Below are positions 27,187 through 36,752 of a stretch of 55,859 nucleotides of DNA, in pieces. The position numbers were made by a program, and so were the translations under genes. This DNA is from Neofamilia sp964346535 (GTDB lineage: Bacteria > Bacillota > Clostridia > Tissierellales > Peptoniphilaceae): the NCBI GenBank assembly GCA_964346535.1, contig CAYFUN010000005.1:1-55859 (forward strand). The letters are read 5' to 3'. Below the pieces are notes generated by a model. It saw nothing but the letters and a program-made list of their open reading frames with translations, did no database searches and had not been told where the DNA came from. Numbering within the stretch: the first letter of the stretch is position 1; each line of letters starts with the position of its first letter.

Positions 27187-27218
27187 ACGAAGGTGGCTGA
27201 TTGCTGCCTTTGTTTTTT
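27187..27218 (+). terminator. Terminator after the floA operon
   Basis: ACGAAGGTGGC pairs with GCTGCCTTTGT (11 pairs, with wobbles) followed by six T. Confidence 0.8.
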
Positions 27219-27221
27219 GCC

Positions 27222-27251
27222 TTGAACTTGTATTTGCTTTTATAGTAAAAT
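27222..27251 (+). promoter_or_regulatory. Promoter of phoH
   Basis: TTGAAC and TAAAAT with an 18-base spacer, 20 bases before the start codon. Confidence 0.6.
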
Positions 27252-27270
27252 AGAACAAAGCGAGGTATAA

Positions 27271-28269
27271 ATGACAGAATTTAAAAGAGAAATAGACATA
27301 AATCACATTGACACCATAGACCTAAGCCAACTTTTTGGCAGGCTAGATGAAAATATTAAATTCCTTGAAGACAAGTTTAACGTTAGGATTAAATTAAAAG
27401 AAGGATATCTGTTAATAAGTGGACCTAATGAGGAAAATATTTCTAAGGTCGAAAAGCACTTAAAGGCCCTCTTTAAAATTTTAAAACAGCAAAAATCTTT
27501 AAGCCTAAGAGATGTTAAATACATTGTCTACCAAGGAGAGAAAAATCCTGAAGTAGATTTAAGTAAACACTTTAAAGAGGCGATTATCTACTCTTCAACT
27601 GGCAAGGTTATTAGGCCAAAGACCCTAGGGCAAAAGAGATATATTGATGCAATAAAAACAAACAACGTAACCTTTGGCGTAGGTCCAGCAGGAACTGGAA
27701 AAACTTATTTGGCAGTTGCTATGGCAGTTAAGGCCTTTAAAGAAAAGGAAGTTGCTAGAATAATTTTAACTAGGCCAGCAGTTGAAGCAGGAGAGAACTT
27801 AGGATTTTTGCCAGGAGACTTGCAAATGAAAGTCGACCCTTATTTAAGGCCTCTTTATGATGCAATTTTTGATATGCTTGGAGCAGATGTCTTCTACGAT
27901 CTTTTAGAAAAAAATATTATTGAAGTTGCTCCCCTAGCTTATATGAGAGGAAGGACCCTAGACAATTCTTATATTATTTTAGACGAGGCCCAAAACACAA
28001 CTAGCGAGCAAATGAAAATGTTCTTAACTAGACTTGGCCAAGGGTCAAAGGCAATTGTAAATGGAGACATAACTCAAATTGACTTAAAGAGAGGACAAAG
28101 GTCAGGGCTTTTAGAAGTAATTGACATCCTTCACGATATAGACAAGGTTAGCTTTATATTTTTAGACAAAAGCGATATTGTCAGACACTCTGTAGTTCAA
28201 AAAATTATTGAAGCCTATGAACAGGCAGAAGAAAAGAAAAAAGCATTAGAGAAAAAATTGGAATCCTAG
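27271..28269 (+). CDS. phoH: PhoH family ATPase
   Basis: 332 residues. Walker A GPAGTGKT at 138-145 and Walker B YIILDEAQNTT identify the PhoH P-loop domain, with the RGRTLDNSY motif just before. The N-terminal part resembles the small KH-like domain of bacterial PhoH. It is encoded upstream of ybeY, an arrangement conserved across bacteria that suggests a role in RNA or ribosome maturation. The terminator downstream overlaps its 3' end. Confidence 0.95.
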   Translation: MTEFKREIDINHIDTIDLSQLFGRLDENIKFLEDKFNVRIKLKEGYLLISGPNEENISKVEKHLKALFKILKQQKSLSLRDVKYIVYQGEKNPEVDLSKHFKEAIIYSSTGKVIRPKTLGQKRYIDAIKTNNVTFGVGPAGTGKTYLAVAMAVKAFKEKEVARIILTRPAVEAGENLGFLPGDLQMKVDPYLRPLYDAIFDMLGADVFYDLLEKNIIEVAPLAYMRGRTLDNSYIILDEAQNTTSEQMKMFLTRLGQGSKAIVNGDITQIDLKRGQRSGLLEVIDILHDIDKVSFIFLDKSDIVRHSVVQKIIEAYEQAEEKKKALEKKLES

Positions 28270-28283
28270 GATTCCTTTTTTTA
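28259..28283 (+). terminator. Terminator overlapping the phoH 3' end
   Basis: GGAAT and ATTCC flank CCTAGG, which includes the stop codon; seven T follow. Confidence 0.75.
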
Positions 28284-28300
28284 AAATCTGGGATTTTACA

Positions 28301-28329
28301 GTGAAATTTTAGGGAAAAAGTGGTAAAAT
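28301..28329 (+). promoter_or_regulatory. Promoter of the ybeY operon
   Basis: GTGAAA and TAAAAT at 17-base spacing, between the phoH terminator and ybeY. Confidence 0.5.
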
Positions 28330-28363
28330 ATTATTAAGTATGCTAAAGACTGGAGGAGATTTT

Positions 28364-28861
28364 ATGCTAGACTTAGAAATTTTAAATGAAAGTGGCAAAG
28401 AGGTTGATGAGAACTCTTTTGCCTTAATTGAAAATGCCATAAAAACTTCTTTGGCCTTTATGGGCATAGATGAAAATATTTCTGCCAGTGTTTTTTTAGT
28501 CGATGGAGAAAAAATCCATGAGGTCAATAGAGACTACAGAAATGTAGACAAGGTAACTGACGTTTTATCCTTTCCCATGGACTTAGTTGATTTTATTTCC
28601 TACGAAGGCAGGGCTGAAGAATTTTTTAGAGACCAAGAAGTTTGCCAGCCTCAATATTTTTTAGGAGATATTTTTATTAATCTAGATAGAATAAAAGACC
28701 AGGCCCAAGAATATGGCCACAGTGAAGAAAGAGAACTTTCTTATTTAACTGTTCACAGTCTTCTCCACCTTTTAGGTTACGACCACATTGAAGAAGAGGA
28801 CAGACTTATTATGAGGCCAAGGGAAGATGCAATTATGGAAAGACTAGGGATTCTCAGATGA
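28364..28861 (+). CDS. ybeY: Endoribonuclease YbeY (16S rRNA maturation)
   Basis: 165 residues from ATG 28364. The in-frame ATG at 28340 is rejected because TGGAGGAG (28351-28358) sits between the two. The zinc-binding triad H131, H135, H141 in HSLLHLLGYDH is complete, and the R-x-x-x-x-x-T-D-V-L-S-F motif is present. It acts in 16S 3' end processing and ribosome quality control. ATGA overlap with the next gene implies translational coupling. Confidence 0.95.
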   Translation: MLDLEILNESGKEVDENSFALIENAIKTSLAFMGIDENISASVFLVDGEKIHEVNRDYRNVDKVTDVLSFPMDLVDFISYEGRAEEFFRDQEVCQPQYFLGDIFINLDRIKDQAQEYGHSEERELSYLTVHSLLHLLGYDHIEEEDRLIMRPREDAIMERLGILR

Positions 28862-29583
28862 AAAGAGACAAGAACAAAAACATAATCTTAGCCTTAATTG
28901 ATTCTTTTAACTATGCCATTAATGGTTTGATAATTGCAGTTGAAACTGAGAGAAATATGAAAATCCACTATAGCGCAGCTTTAATAGTCTTGTTTCTCTC
29001 TATGTTTTTTAACTTTTCAAGGGTAGAGTATATCCTCTTACTCTTAACCATTTCTTTTGTAATTGTGGCTGAGCTTATGAACACAGCTATTGAAAAGACT
29101 ATTGACTTAGTTACAGAAGACTACCATCCACTGGCCAAGGTTGCCAAGGATATAGCAGCAGGTGGAGTGCTACTAGCTGCAATTAATTCAGTTGCAGTTG
29201 GCTATCTTTTATTCTTTGATAGACTAGACCAAGTTAGGTCAGCTGTAGTTTTGAGAATTACCCAATCTCCATCTCATTTAACTTTAATGGCCATATTATT
29301 AGTCCTAGTAATAACCCTAGGCTTAAAGGCCTTACTCAAGGGTTACTCTAAAGGCAGCCACCTTCAAGGTGGGGCAGTTTCAGGTCACTCATCACTGGCC
29401 TTTTGCTGTGCAACAATTATTTCAACTACTGCAGATAATACAATTGTTACAATTCTCGCTTACATTATGGCTCTATTAGTTGCTGAGTCAAGGGTAGAGG
29501 GAAAGATTCACTCGACCTTAGAAGTTGTAGCAGGATCATTATTAGGCATTTTAGTTGGAGTTTTAATTTTTCAAATTTTATAA
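28858..29583 (+). CDS. Undecaprenol/diacylglycerol kinase fused to a PAP2 phosphatase domain
   Basis: 241 residues with two membrane domains. Residues 1-125 are DgkA-like (three helices, signature VAELMNTAIEKTIDL). Residues 140-241 are PAP2-like, with SGHSSLAF and SRVEGKIHSTLE in place of the PSGH and SRx5Hx3D motifs (the last acidic residue is Glu). Gram-positive DgkA homologues phosphorylate undecaprenol, and PAP2 enzymes dephosphorylate undecaprenyl pyrophosphate. One chain may therefore serve both routes to the lipid carrier. It sits where dgkA lies in the Bacillus order. Confidence 0.88.
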   Translation: MKRDKNKNIILALIDSFNYAINGLIIAVETERNMKIHYSAALIVLFLSMFFNFSRVEYILLLLTISFVIVAELMNTAIEKTIDLVTEDYHPLAKVAKDIAAGGVLLAAINSVAVGYLLFFDRLDQVRSAVVLRITQSPSHLTLMAILLVLVITLGLKALLKGYSKGSHLQGGAVSGHSSLAFCCATIISTTADNTIVTILAYIMALLVAESRVEGKIHSTLEVVAGSLLGILVGVLIFQIL

Positions 29584-29594
29584 AGGAGATATTA

Positions 29595-30479
29595 ATGACA
29601 AAATCAGGTTTCGTATCTGTAATTGGTAGGCCCAACGTTGGCAAGTCTACCTTATTAAATAGGCTTTTAGGAGAAAAAATTTCTATTATTTCCAACAAGC
29701 CACAAACAACCAGGGACCAAATAAAAATGATTTACAATGACGATGAGTCTCAAATTATTTTTGTAGACACTCCTGGTATGCAAAATCCTAGAAATAAACT
29801 AGGAGACTATATGCTAAACATTTCAAAAGAATCAGTAGTTGATGCTGATTTAATCTTATATATAGTAGATGCTAGCCCCTATATTGGAGCTAGAGACACA
29901 GACATTATTAATTTTTTAAAGACCTTAGACCTGCCAGTAATTTTGGCAATTAACAAGGTCGACACAGTTGAAAAGGGAAAGATCTTAGAATTAATTTCCC
30001 TCTACAAGGACCTAGACTTTATTAGCGAAATTATTCCAATTTCTGCAAGTATGGGAGACAATGTAGACCAGCTTTTAAACACAATTAAAGAATACTTGCC
30101 TGAAGGGCCAAAGTATTATCCAGAAGACTATATCACTGACAAGTCAGAGAGATTTATAATTTCAGAAATAATTAGGGAAAAGGCCCTAACCAACCTAAGA
30201 GAAGAAGTTCCCCATGGCATTGGAGTTATAGTTGATTCTGTAAAAGACAGTAAAGATGGAAATAGCTACAATATTGGAGCGACAATTTATACAGAAAGAG
30301 ACTCCCACAAGGGAATTATTTTAGGCAAAGGCGGGGCCATGATAAAGAAAATCCGCCTTGAAGCCACTGAAGATTTAGAAAAATTTTTAGGCAAAAAAGT
30401 AAACTTAGACCTTTGGGTCAAGGTTGAAAAAAATTGGCGTGAAAAGGAAGACAAGTTAAAGAACTTTGGATACAAATAA
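29595..30479 (+). CDS. era: GTPase Era
   Basis: 294 residues, the usual length. G1 motif GRPNVGKS at 11-18, G3 DTPG, G4 NKVD, then a C-terminal KH domain (GKGGAMIKKIRLEA). It binds the 3' end of 16S rRNA during 30S assembly. AAGGAG precedes the ATG. Its end overlaps the start of recO by 14 bases, as in many Firmicutes where era and recO are coupled. Confidence 0.97.
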   Translation: MTKSGFVSVIGRPNVGKSTLLNRLLGEKISIISNKPQTTRDQIKMIYNDDESQIIFVDTPGMQNPRNKLGDYMLNISKESVVDADLILYIVDASPYIGARDTDIINFLKTLDLPVILAINKVDTVEKGKILELISLYKDLDFISEIIPISASMGDNVDQLLNTIKEYLPEGPKYYPEDYITDKSERFIISEIIREKALTNLREEVPHGIGVIVDSVKDSKDGNSYNIGATIYTERDSHKGIILGKGGAMIKKIRLEATEDLEKFLGKKVNLDLWVKVEKNWREKEDKLKNFGYK

Positions 30480-31227
30480 ACTTATAAAGACTAGAGGCCT
30501 AGTTATTTTCCAAAATAGATACAAGGAGTCTTCTAAAATTATAAATATTCTAACAAGAGACAGGGGCAAAATAAATGTCTTTGTATCAGGAGCTATGATA
30601 CCAACTAGGGGCCTAATGCTAGTTACAGAAAAATTTGTTGAGTCAGACTTTACACTAAGGCTTAATAAAAATTCCTATTATATAGAAAAGGCAAAAATTA
30701 TTGACTCTAACTTGTCCCTAGGCCAGGACCCAAAGAGGGTAATTATTGGAGATTTAATTTGCGAAATTGTGGACCTGACAATGTTAGAAAACCAAGTTGA
30801 CACCACAGTCTATGACCTAGTAATAAAAACTTTTGAATACTTACAAGATTTAAGTTTAGACCCTGACCTAATTAACTTGGCCTTTATGATTAAATTTATT
30901 TCTCACATTGGTTTTAGGCCAAGGTTAGAGCTTTGCTCATCTTGTGAGACTAGAAATTTTTCAAATATTTATTTTTCCAATGAAAGTGGCGGCATTGTCT
31001 GCGATAATTGTTTGAATAATTTTGATGACTGTGTTAAATTAAACAAATCCACCTATGAGGCCCTAATAAAATTACTTTTTTCCAAGTACGAAAACTTTTA
31101 TGCCTTTGACTTTGACAAAAAAACAATGAAGGACCTTCATAGGCTTATATATGGATATTTAACTTACAATATAGAAATAGATGGATTAAAATCTCAAATT
31201 CGCTATGACAAGTTTTTTGGGATTTAG
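30466..31227 (+). CDS. recO: DNA repair protein RecO
   Basis: 253 residues. N-terminal OB fold (KTRGLVIFQNRYKESSKII) and a central zinc site with two CxxC pairs (CSSC and CDNC). It loads RecA with RecR during recombinational repair. The TTG at 30466 lies inside era; no other start is available before KTRGLVI, which aligns with family N-termini. The ribosome site is distant, so translation probably depends on era. Confidence 0.92.
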   Translation: MDTNKLIKTRGLVIFQNRYKESSKIINILTRDRGKINVFVSGAMIPTRGLMLVTEKFVESDFTLRLNKNSYYIEKAKIIDSNLSLGQDPKRVIIGDLICEIVDLTMLENQVDTTVYDLVIKTFEYLQDLSLDPDLINLAFMIKFISHIGFRPRLELCSSCETRNFSNIYFSNESGGIVCDNCLNNFDDCVKLNKSTYEALIKLLFSKYENFYAFDFDKKTMKDLHRLIYGYLTYNIEIDGLKSQIRYDKFFGI

Positions 31228-31238
31228 AGGAGGAAAAA

Positions 31239-32120
31239 ATGTATTTTCAAGATTTAGTTTTTAAACTTAAAGAATATTGGGGCAAGCAAGGTTGCCTAGT
31301 TATGGAACCCTACGATGTGGAAGTAGGGGCAGGAACTATGAACCCTAATACTTTTTTAAAGGCTCTAGGCCCAGAACCTTGGAAGGTTTGTTATGTTGAA
31401 CCTTCAAGAAGACCTGATGATGGTAGATATGGAGAAAATCCCAATAGACTTTACCAACACCATCAATTTCAAGTTATTTTAAAACCTGCACCAGACAATA
31501 TTCAAGACCTATACTTAAACTCATTAAAGGCCATAGGCATTGACCCAACTGTCCACGACGTTAGATTTGTTGAAGACAACTGGGAGTCACCAACTCTTGG
31601 AGCTTGGGGCCTAGGCTGGGAAGTTTGGATAGACGCTATGGAAATAACTCAGTTTACCTACTTCCAACAAGTTGGAGGAATAAACTGCGACTTAGAATCT
31701 GGCGAGCTTACTTATGGACTAGAGAGAATTGCCCTTTATTTACAAGAAGTTGACAATGTCTATGACATTCAGTGGAATGAAAATATTAAATACGGGGACA
31801 TTTTTAAAAAGGCCGAATACGAACATTCAGTTTATGCCTTTGAAAAATCAGACAAGGACCTTTTAAGAAACTTGTTTAACGAATACGAAAAAGAAGCCCT
31901 TAGAATTTTAGACGAAGATGCCTTGGTTCTTCCAGCCTATGACTATGTTCTAAAGTGTTCTCATACCTTTAATCTTTTAGATGCTAGGGGAACAATTTCT
32001 GTTTCAGAAAGAACTGGCTACATCCAAAGGGTTAGAAACCTAGCTAGAAAAGTTGCCAGTCTTTATGTAAAACAAAGGGAAGAAATGGGCTATCCTTTAC
32101 TGAAAAAGGAGGACAAATAA
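31239..32120 (+). CDS. glyQ: Glycyl-tRNA synthetase alpha subunit
   Basis: 293 residues, the usual size. The start MYFQDLVFKLKEYWGKQGC and the class II core LYQHHQFQVILKPAP are characteristic. It forms the alpha2beta2 enzyme with the product of the next gene. AGGAGG precedes the ATG. No T-box leader stands before it, unlike the glyQS operon of Bacillus; expression appears tied to the era-recO operon. Confidence 0.97.
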   Translation: MYFQDLVFKLKEYWGKQGCLVMEPYDVEVGAGTMNPNTFLKALGPEPWKVCYVEPSRRPDDGRYGENPNRLYQHHQFQVILKPAPDNIQDLYLNSLKAIGIDPTVHDVRFVEDNWESPTLGAWGLGWEVWIDAMEITQFTYFQQVGGINCDLESGELTYGLERIALYLQEVDNVYDIQWNENIKYGDIFKKAEYEHSVYAFEKSDKDLLRNLFNEYEKEALRILDEDALVLPAYDYVLKCSHTFNLLDARGTISVSERTGYIQRVRNLARKVASLYVKQREEMGYPLLKKEDK

Positions 32121-34181
32121 GTGAAAGATTATTTATTAGAAATTGGAGTTGAAGAACTTCCAGCTAGATATATAAACAGGGCCATTGACCAAGTTGAAGA
32201 AGACTTTAAAAAGCTTCTTGACGAAAACAAGCTTGGCTTTAGTAAAATAATAAAATATTCGACACCAAGAAGACTAAGCCTTCTTATAAAAGACTTAGAA
32301 GCTGACCTTGCAGACAGTGAAGTTGAACTAAAGGGACCAAGTGCAAAAATTGCCTACGATGACGCAGGTAATCCATCAAAGGCCCTTCAAGGCTTTATGA
32401 GATCTCAAGGCTTTACTGAGGCTGACATAGAAATTAAAGACGACTATATTTATGGCAAGAAAACTGTAAAGGCAAAAACTGTTGAAGAAATTTTTGCTGA
32501 CCAAGTTCCAGCTTTAATTAAGGGAATAAACTTTCCTAAAAATATGAAATGGGGCGGCAAAAACTTAAGGTTTGCTAGACCTATTAGATGGCTAGTTTCT
32601 CTTTATGGATCGGAGGTACTTCCTCTAGACCTTGAAGGCATTAGCTGTTCAAATGTAACTAGGGGCCACAGGTTCTTAGGTTCAGACCATATAGTTTTAA
32701 CTGAACCTAGTGATTACGAAAAAGTTTTAAAAGAAAACTATGTAATTGTAGATGCCAAAGAGAGAAAAAATATAATTAAAAGAGAAGCCAACAGGCTGGC
32801 CAAGGAAGTTTCTGGAGATATTATTGAAGACCCAGATTTAATTGACGAGCTTACAAATATAAATGAATATCCTACACCAATTTTAGGATCAATTAAAGAA
32901 GAATACCTAGAGTTTCCAAACATTGTAATTACAACAACAATGAAGGAACACCTAAGATATATTCCAGTCTACAAGGACGAAAAAACTCTGCTTCCATACT
33001 TTATTTCAATTGTAAATGGAACAGACACCCACAAGGATGTAGTTATTAAGGGCAATGAAAAAGTTCTTTCTGCCAGACTTGAAGATGCTAAGTTCTTCTA
33101 TGGCGAAGACTTAGCTACAGACTTTGCAGGTTTAAATGAAAAACTAAGTGGTCTTACTTACCACGAAAAACTTGGTTCAATGAAAACTAGAGTTGCTAGG
33201 ATTGAAGAGCTAGTAGAAAAAATTGGCGACCAATTAGACATTGCCAAAGAGTCACAAGACCAAGTGAAAAGAGCAGCCTTTCTTTCAAAAAATGACTTGC
33301 TTACCCACATGGTTGACGAATTTTCTGAACTTCAAGGTATTATGGGAGAAATTTATGCCAAAAAATCTGGCGAAGACGTTCTAGTAGCAGAAGCTATTAA
33401 AGAACAGTACAAGCCAAGATTTAATGGAGACAGCCTGCCTCAAACAACAGTTGGCTCTATACTTTCAATTGGAGAAAAGTTAGATGCCATAGCTGGAATG
33501 TTTGCTATAGGCATGGTTCCTACAGGATCTCAAGACCCATTTGCCCTTAGAAGGTCAACCCTTGGCATAATTAGAATTATTAGAAATAATAATTGGAGAC
33601 TGTCAATTAAAGAGGCAATAAAAGACGCCTTATTTATCTATGTTGAAAATAATTCTCTAGTCTTTGACTATGAAAGTGTATCTAAGGAAATTTATGACTT
33701 CTTCCTATCAAGAATTAAAGTAATTTTACTTGATGAAGGAGTAAGATACGACCTAGTAGATGCAATTATAGACACCCAAGACGATGACATTTACAATATT
33801 TTCAAAAAGGCCTTTGACCTAAAAGAATGGTTTGAACAAACAGACAGGTCCAAAGAAGTTGAAACTTTTGCTAGATTAAATAACATTGCTGTTAAGGCTG
33901 AAAGTTTTGACTTTAATGAAGATCACTTTAATGACTACGAAAAAGACCTTTACAAGACCTACCTTAGCGTTAAAGAAAAAATTGAATCGACAGTTGGAGA
34001 CTTAGACTATAAGAAAGTTTTAGAAGAGGCTGTAAGCATGCAAGGTCCAATAAACAATTTCTTAGACAATGTCCTAGTCTTTGACGAAGATGAAACACTT
34101 AAAAATAATAGGCTAGGCCTACTTGCTACAATAAATAAATTTATGCATACCATTATTGATTTTTCTAAAATTGTTATGTAA
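32121..34181 (+). CDS. glyS: Glycyl-tRNA synthetase beta subunit
   Basis: 686 residues, usual for the tetrameric bacterial enzyme. The N-terminus YLLEIGVEELPARYI and the internal RPIRWLVSLYG and PLRR-like DPFALRRSTLGI segments are typical, with an anticodon-binding C-terminus. The GTG start is directly after the glyQ stop with AAAAGGAGG upstream, so the subunits are co-translated. Confidence 0.97.
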   Translation: MKDYLLEIGVEELPARYINRAIDQVEEDFKKLLDENKLGFSKIIKYSTPRRLSLLIKDLEADLADSEVELKGPSAKIAYDDAGNPSKALQGFMRSQGFTEADIEIKDDYIYGKKTVKAKTVEEIFADQVPALIKGINFPKNMKWGGKNLRFARPIRWLVSLYGSEVLPLDLEGISCSNVTRGHRFLGSDHIVLTEPSDYEKVLKENYVIVDAKERKNIIKREANRLAKEVSGDIIEDPDLIDELTNINEYPTPILGSIKEEYLEFPNIVITTTMKEHLRYIPVYKDEKTLLPYFISIVNGTDTHKDVVIKGNEKVLSARLEDAKFFYGEDLATDFAGLNEKLSGLTYHEKLGSMKTRVARIEELVEKIGDQLDIAKESQDQVKRAAFLSKNDLLTHMVDEFSELQGIMGEIYAKKSGEDVLVAEAIKEQYKPRFNGDSLPQTTVGSILSIGEKLDAIAGMFAIGMVPTGSQDPFALRRSTLGIIRIIRNNNWRLSIKEAIKDALFIYVENNSLVFDYESVSKEIYDFFLSRIKVILLDEGVRYDLVDAIIDTQDDDIYNIFKKAFDLKEWFEQTDRSKEVETFARLNNIAVKAESFDFNEDHFNDYEKDLYKTYLSVKEKIESTVGDLDYKKVLEEAVSMQGPINNFLDNVLVFDEDETLKNNRLGLLATINKFMHTIIDFSKIVM

Positions 34182-34192
34182 GGAGTCCCAAT

Positions 34193-34831
34193 TTGAACTT
34201 TAATAAAAAGCAAGAGAGAATTATTAATTTATTAAAAGAAGAGGGAAGGCTATCTGCAAATGAAATAGCTCATAAACTACAAGTGCCAAAGTCAGACTTA
34301 GAATCTGACTTGGCCTTGTTAGAAAACCTAAGTGTAATAGCCTATAAAGAAAACTTTGGCTATTATTATCAGGGAAGTAAAAATTACATAGTTTTCGCTG
34401 AAGTATTAAAATACTATGCAGTTGAAAACATTATGAGCATGCCAGTTATAGTTGAAGACTTTGTCTCAATTTATGACACTATTGTGTTTTTGTTTTTAGA
34501 AAATGTTGGCAGTATTTATATAACTAAAGACTCGGCTCTAGTTGGAGTTGTTTCCAGAAAAGACCTTTTAAAGGCAGCCATTAGCGACCTTGATTTAAAG
34601 ACGACTCCAGTTAGGTCTATAATGACAAAAATGCCAAATATAAAAACAGTTGAGAAAACTACATCTGTTTACGAGTGTGCAAAGACAATTGTAAATTCTC
34701 ATATTGATGGAGTTGCTGTTGTAGAAAAGTCAGCTAGTGGATTAAAAGTTGTAGGCAGGGTTACGAAAACTAATATTACCAGCCTTTTTGTAAAAATGGG
34801 CTACAATTATGATGGTGAGGAATTATTATGA
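34193..34831 (+). CDS. ccpN: CcpN-like transcriptional regulator (helix-turn-helix plus CBS domains)
   Basis: 212 residues. A winged helix at 1-60 (QERIINLLKEEGRLSANEIA) is followed by two CBS domains (about 75-205) that would bind adenine nucleotides. B. subtilis CcpN (YqzB) represses gluconeogenic genes on glucose and is encoded next to yqfL, as here. TTG start with AAGGAG about 8 bases upstream. The ATGA overlap with the next gene supports joint function in carbon control. Confidence 0.9.
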   Translation: MNFNKKQERIINLLKEEGRLSANEIAHKLQVPKSDLESDLALLENLSVIAYKENFGYYYQGSKNYIVFAEVLKYYAVENIMSMPVIVEDFVSIYDTIVFLFLENVGSIYITKDSALVGVVSRKDLLKAAISDLDLKTTPVRSIMTKMPNIKTVEKTTSVYECAKTIVNSHIDGVAVVEKSASGLKVVGRVTKTNITSLFVKMGYNYDGEELL

Positions 34832-35643
34832 AATATTTAAAAATTTATGTCCTATCAGATTCTATAGGAGAGACAGGAGAACAAATAGCCAAGGCGGCAA
34901 TTAGACAATTTGACCTGGATGATTATGAAATAAAAAGATTTCCCTACCATAATTCAATTGGAATGATTGAACCAATTTTATACGAAGCTGCCAAGGAAGA
35001 AAACTCTATGGTAATTTATACAACTGTAGAAGAAAAAACCAGAAAATTTATCCAAGACAAGGCTGAGGAATTAAATGTTGCCCTAGTTGATGTAATGGGA
35101 CCACCTTTAGACACCATGGAAAAAGTTTTAAAACAAGCCCCTCTTAGAGAACCAGGTTTAATAAGAAGACTTGACGAAAACTATTTTAAAAAAGTTGAGT
35201 GCATAGAATTTGCAGTAACCTATGACGATGGCAAGGACCCAAGAGGAGCCAAGAACGCAGATATATGTCTAGTTGGAATTTCTAGAACATCTAAGACTCC
35301 GCTTTCAATTTATCTAGCCAACAAGCACTTTAAAGTTGCAAATATTCCACTGGTGCCAGAGGTTCCAGTGCCAGAAGAAGTTTACAAAAAAGATAAGAGA
35401 AGGGTTATCGGATTAATAGCCAACCCATATAAGATAAACGCCATTAGAGAAGAAAGACTAAAGACTCTTGGCCTTTCTTCAAGTGCAACATACTCATCCT
35501 TAGACAGGATTGAAGAAGAGTTAGAATATTCAAAAAAAATTATGAAAGACCTAGGCTGCCTAGTAATAGATGTAACTAACAAGTCTATTGAAGAGACAGC
35601 AGGAATAATCATCGACCATATGAAAGAAAATTTTGGAGAATAA
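34828..35643 (+). CDS. ppsR: Pyruvate,phosphate dikinase / PEP synthase regulatory protein
   Basis: 271 residues of the DUF299 family, a bifunctional ADP-dependent kinase and Pi-dependent phosphorylase acting on PPDK or PEP synthase. The P-loop-like motif GISRTSKT is at 150-157 and the N-terminal VLSDSIGETGEQIAKAA is characteristic. Neighbouring ccpN makes a carbon-flux regulatory pair. The target enzyme is not in the window. Confidence 0.93.
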   Translation: MKYLKIYVLSDSIGETGEQIAKAAIRQFDLDDYEIKRFPYHNSIGMIEPILYEAAKEENSMVIYTTVEEKTRKFIQDKAEELNVALVDVMGPPLDTMEKVLKQAPLREPGLIRRLDENYFKKVECIEFAVTYDDGKDPRGAKNADICLVGISRTSKTPLSIYLANKHFKVANIPLVPEVPVPEEVYKKDKRRVIGLIANPYKINAIREERLKTLGLSSSATYSSLDRIEEELEYSKKIMKDLGCLVIDVTNKSIEETAGIIIDHMKENFGE

Positions 35644-35648
35644 AGATA

Positions 35649-35674
35649 AAAGGCCACAGATTGTGGTCTTTTTT
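35649..35674 (+). terminator. Terminator after ppsR
   Basis: AAAGGCCACA pairs with TGTGGTCTTT (one wobble), with six T. Confidence 0.85.
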
Positions 35675-35732
35675 AGTTATATACAAGTAAACATAGGGTA
35701 TAAGTAAGTAGGACTTATAGGTGGTGATTATA

Positions 35733-36743
35733 TTGAACATAAGACAAGAAATTGAAAACCTAGAAGAGAAAAATTTATCTAAGTGGGCCAGACTGTCAAA
35801 AAATACCTTGGGCAGAGAAGTCTATGAAGAAGAATCAGAAATTAGAACTGCTTTTCAAAGAGACAGGGACAGAATTTTACATTCAAAGGCCTTTAGAAGA
35901 TTAAAGCACAAGACCCAAGTTTTTATTGCACCTGAACAAGACCACTATAGGACAAGGCTTACCCATACCCTAGAAGTTTCGCAAATTTGTAGGACTATGG
36001 CCAGGGCCTTAAAATTAAACGAAGACTTGGCAGAGGCAATTTCCCTAGGCCATGACCTAGGCCACACTCCCTTTGGTCACTCAGGAGAAGAAGTTTTAAA
36101 TAGACTTCACCCAGGTGGCTTTAAACACTACGACCAAAGTGTGAGAATAGTCAAGTACCTAGAACAAAGACAAGGAGGCCAAGGGCTAAATCTAACTGCA
36201 GAAGTTATAGATGGCATTAGAAATCATTCAGGGACCAACAAGGCAGCTACCTTAGAAGGAGATCTTTTAAAATTTTCCGACAGGATTGCCTATTTGAACC
36301 ACGATATTGATGACTCAATTAGAGCTGGAGTTATTAGCCTAGAGCAAATCCCCAAGGAGTACATTGAAATCCTAGGCCAAAGTCATTCAAAGAGAATTGA
36401 CACCATGATCAAGGACTTAATTTATTCTTCCCAAGGCAAGGGACAAATAACAATGAGCGACCATGTCCTTGATGCTATGAACGGCCTTAGAAAATTTATG
36501 TTTGAAAATGTCTACTTAAATCCTCTTGTAAAAAGTGAAGAAGACAAAATCAGTCACATACTTACAGAGCTTTACCACTATTATTACAAGGACTTAAGTA
36601 GGATACCAAGCCACCACCTAGAGATTTATAAAAATTTAGATGCAAGTGACGAAGACATTGTTTGTGATTATATATCAGGTATGACCGATACCTTTGTAAT
36701 AAAAGTTTGGAAAGAAATTTACGAACCAAAAATGTGGAAATAG
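35733..36743 (+). CDS. dGTPase-like HD domain phosphohydrolase
   Basis: 336 residues from TTG 35733. AGGTGGTGATT (35719-35729) is a near-perfect ribosome site for this TTG, so the upstream GTG codons at 35721 and 35724 are rejected. The metal motifs are RLTHTLEVSQI and GHDLGHTPFGHSGE. Members hydrolyse dNTPs to nucleosides and tripolyphosphate. The gene often precedes dnaG in Clostridia, tying dNTP control to replication. It is 9 bases from dnaG. Classified as Dgt-like; exact nucleotide preference unknown. Confidence 0.9.
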   Translation: MNIRQEIENLEEKNLSKWARLSKNTLGREVYEEESEIRTAFQRDRDRILHSKAFRRLKHKTQVFIAPEQDHYRTRLTHTLEVSQICRTMARALKLNEDLAEAISLGHDLGHTPFGHSGEEVLNRLHPGGFKHYDQSVRIVKYLEQRQGGQGLNLTAEVIDGIRNHSGTNKAATLEGDLLKFSDRIAYLNHDIDDSIRAGVISLEQIPKEYIEILGQSHSKRIDTMIKDLIYSSQGKGQITMSDHVLDAMNGLRKFMFENVYLNPLVKSEEDKISHILTELYHYYYKDLSRIPSHHLEIYKNLDASDEDIVCDYISGMTDTFVIKVWKEIYEPKMWK

Positions 36744-36752
36744 GATGTTTTT

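Noticed and set aside
31100..31238. A T-box or other leader before glyQ
   Set aside because: glyQ follows recO by 11 bases with only a ribosome site; no T-box motif or terminator is present.
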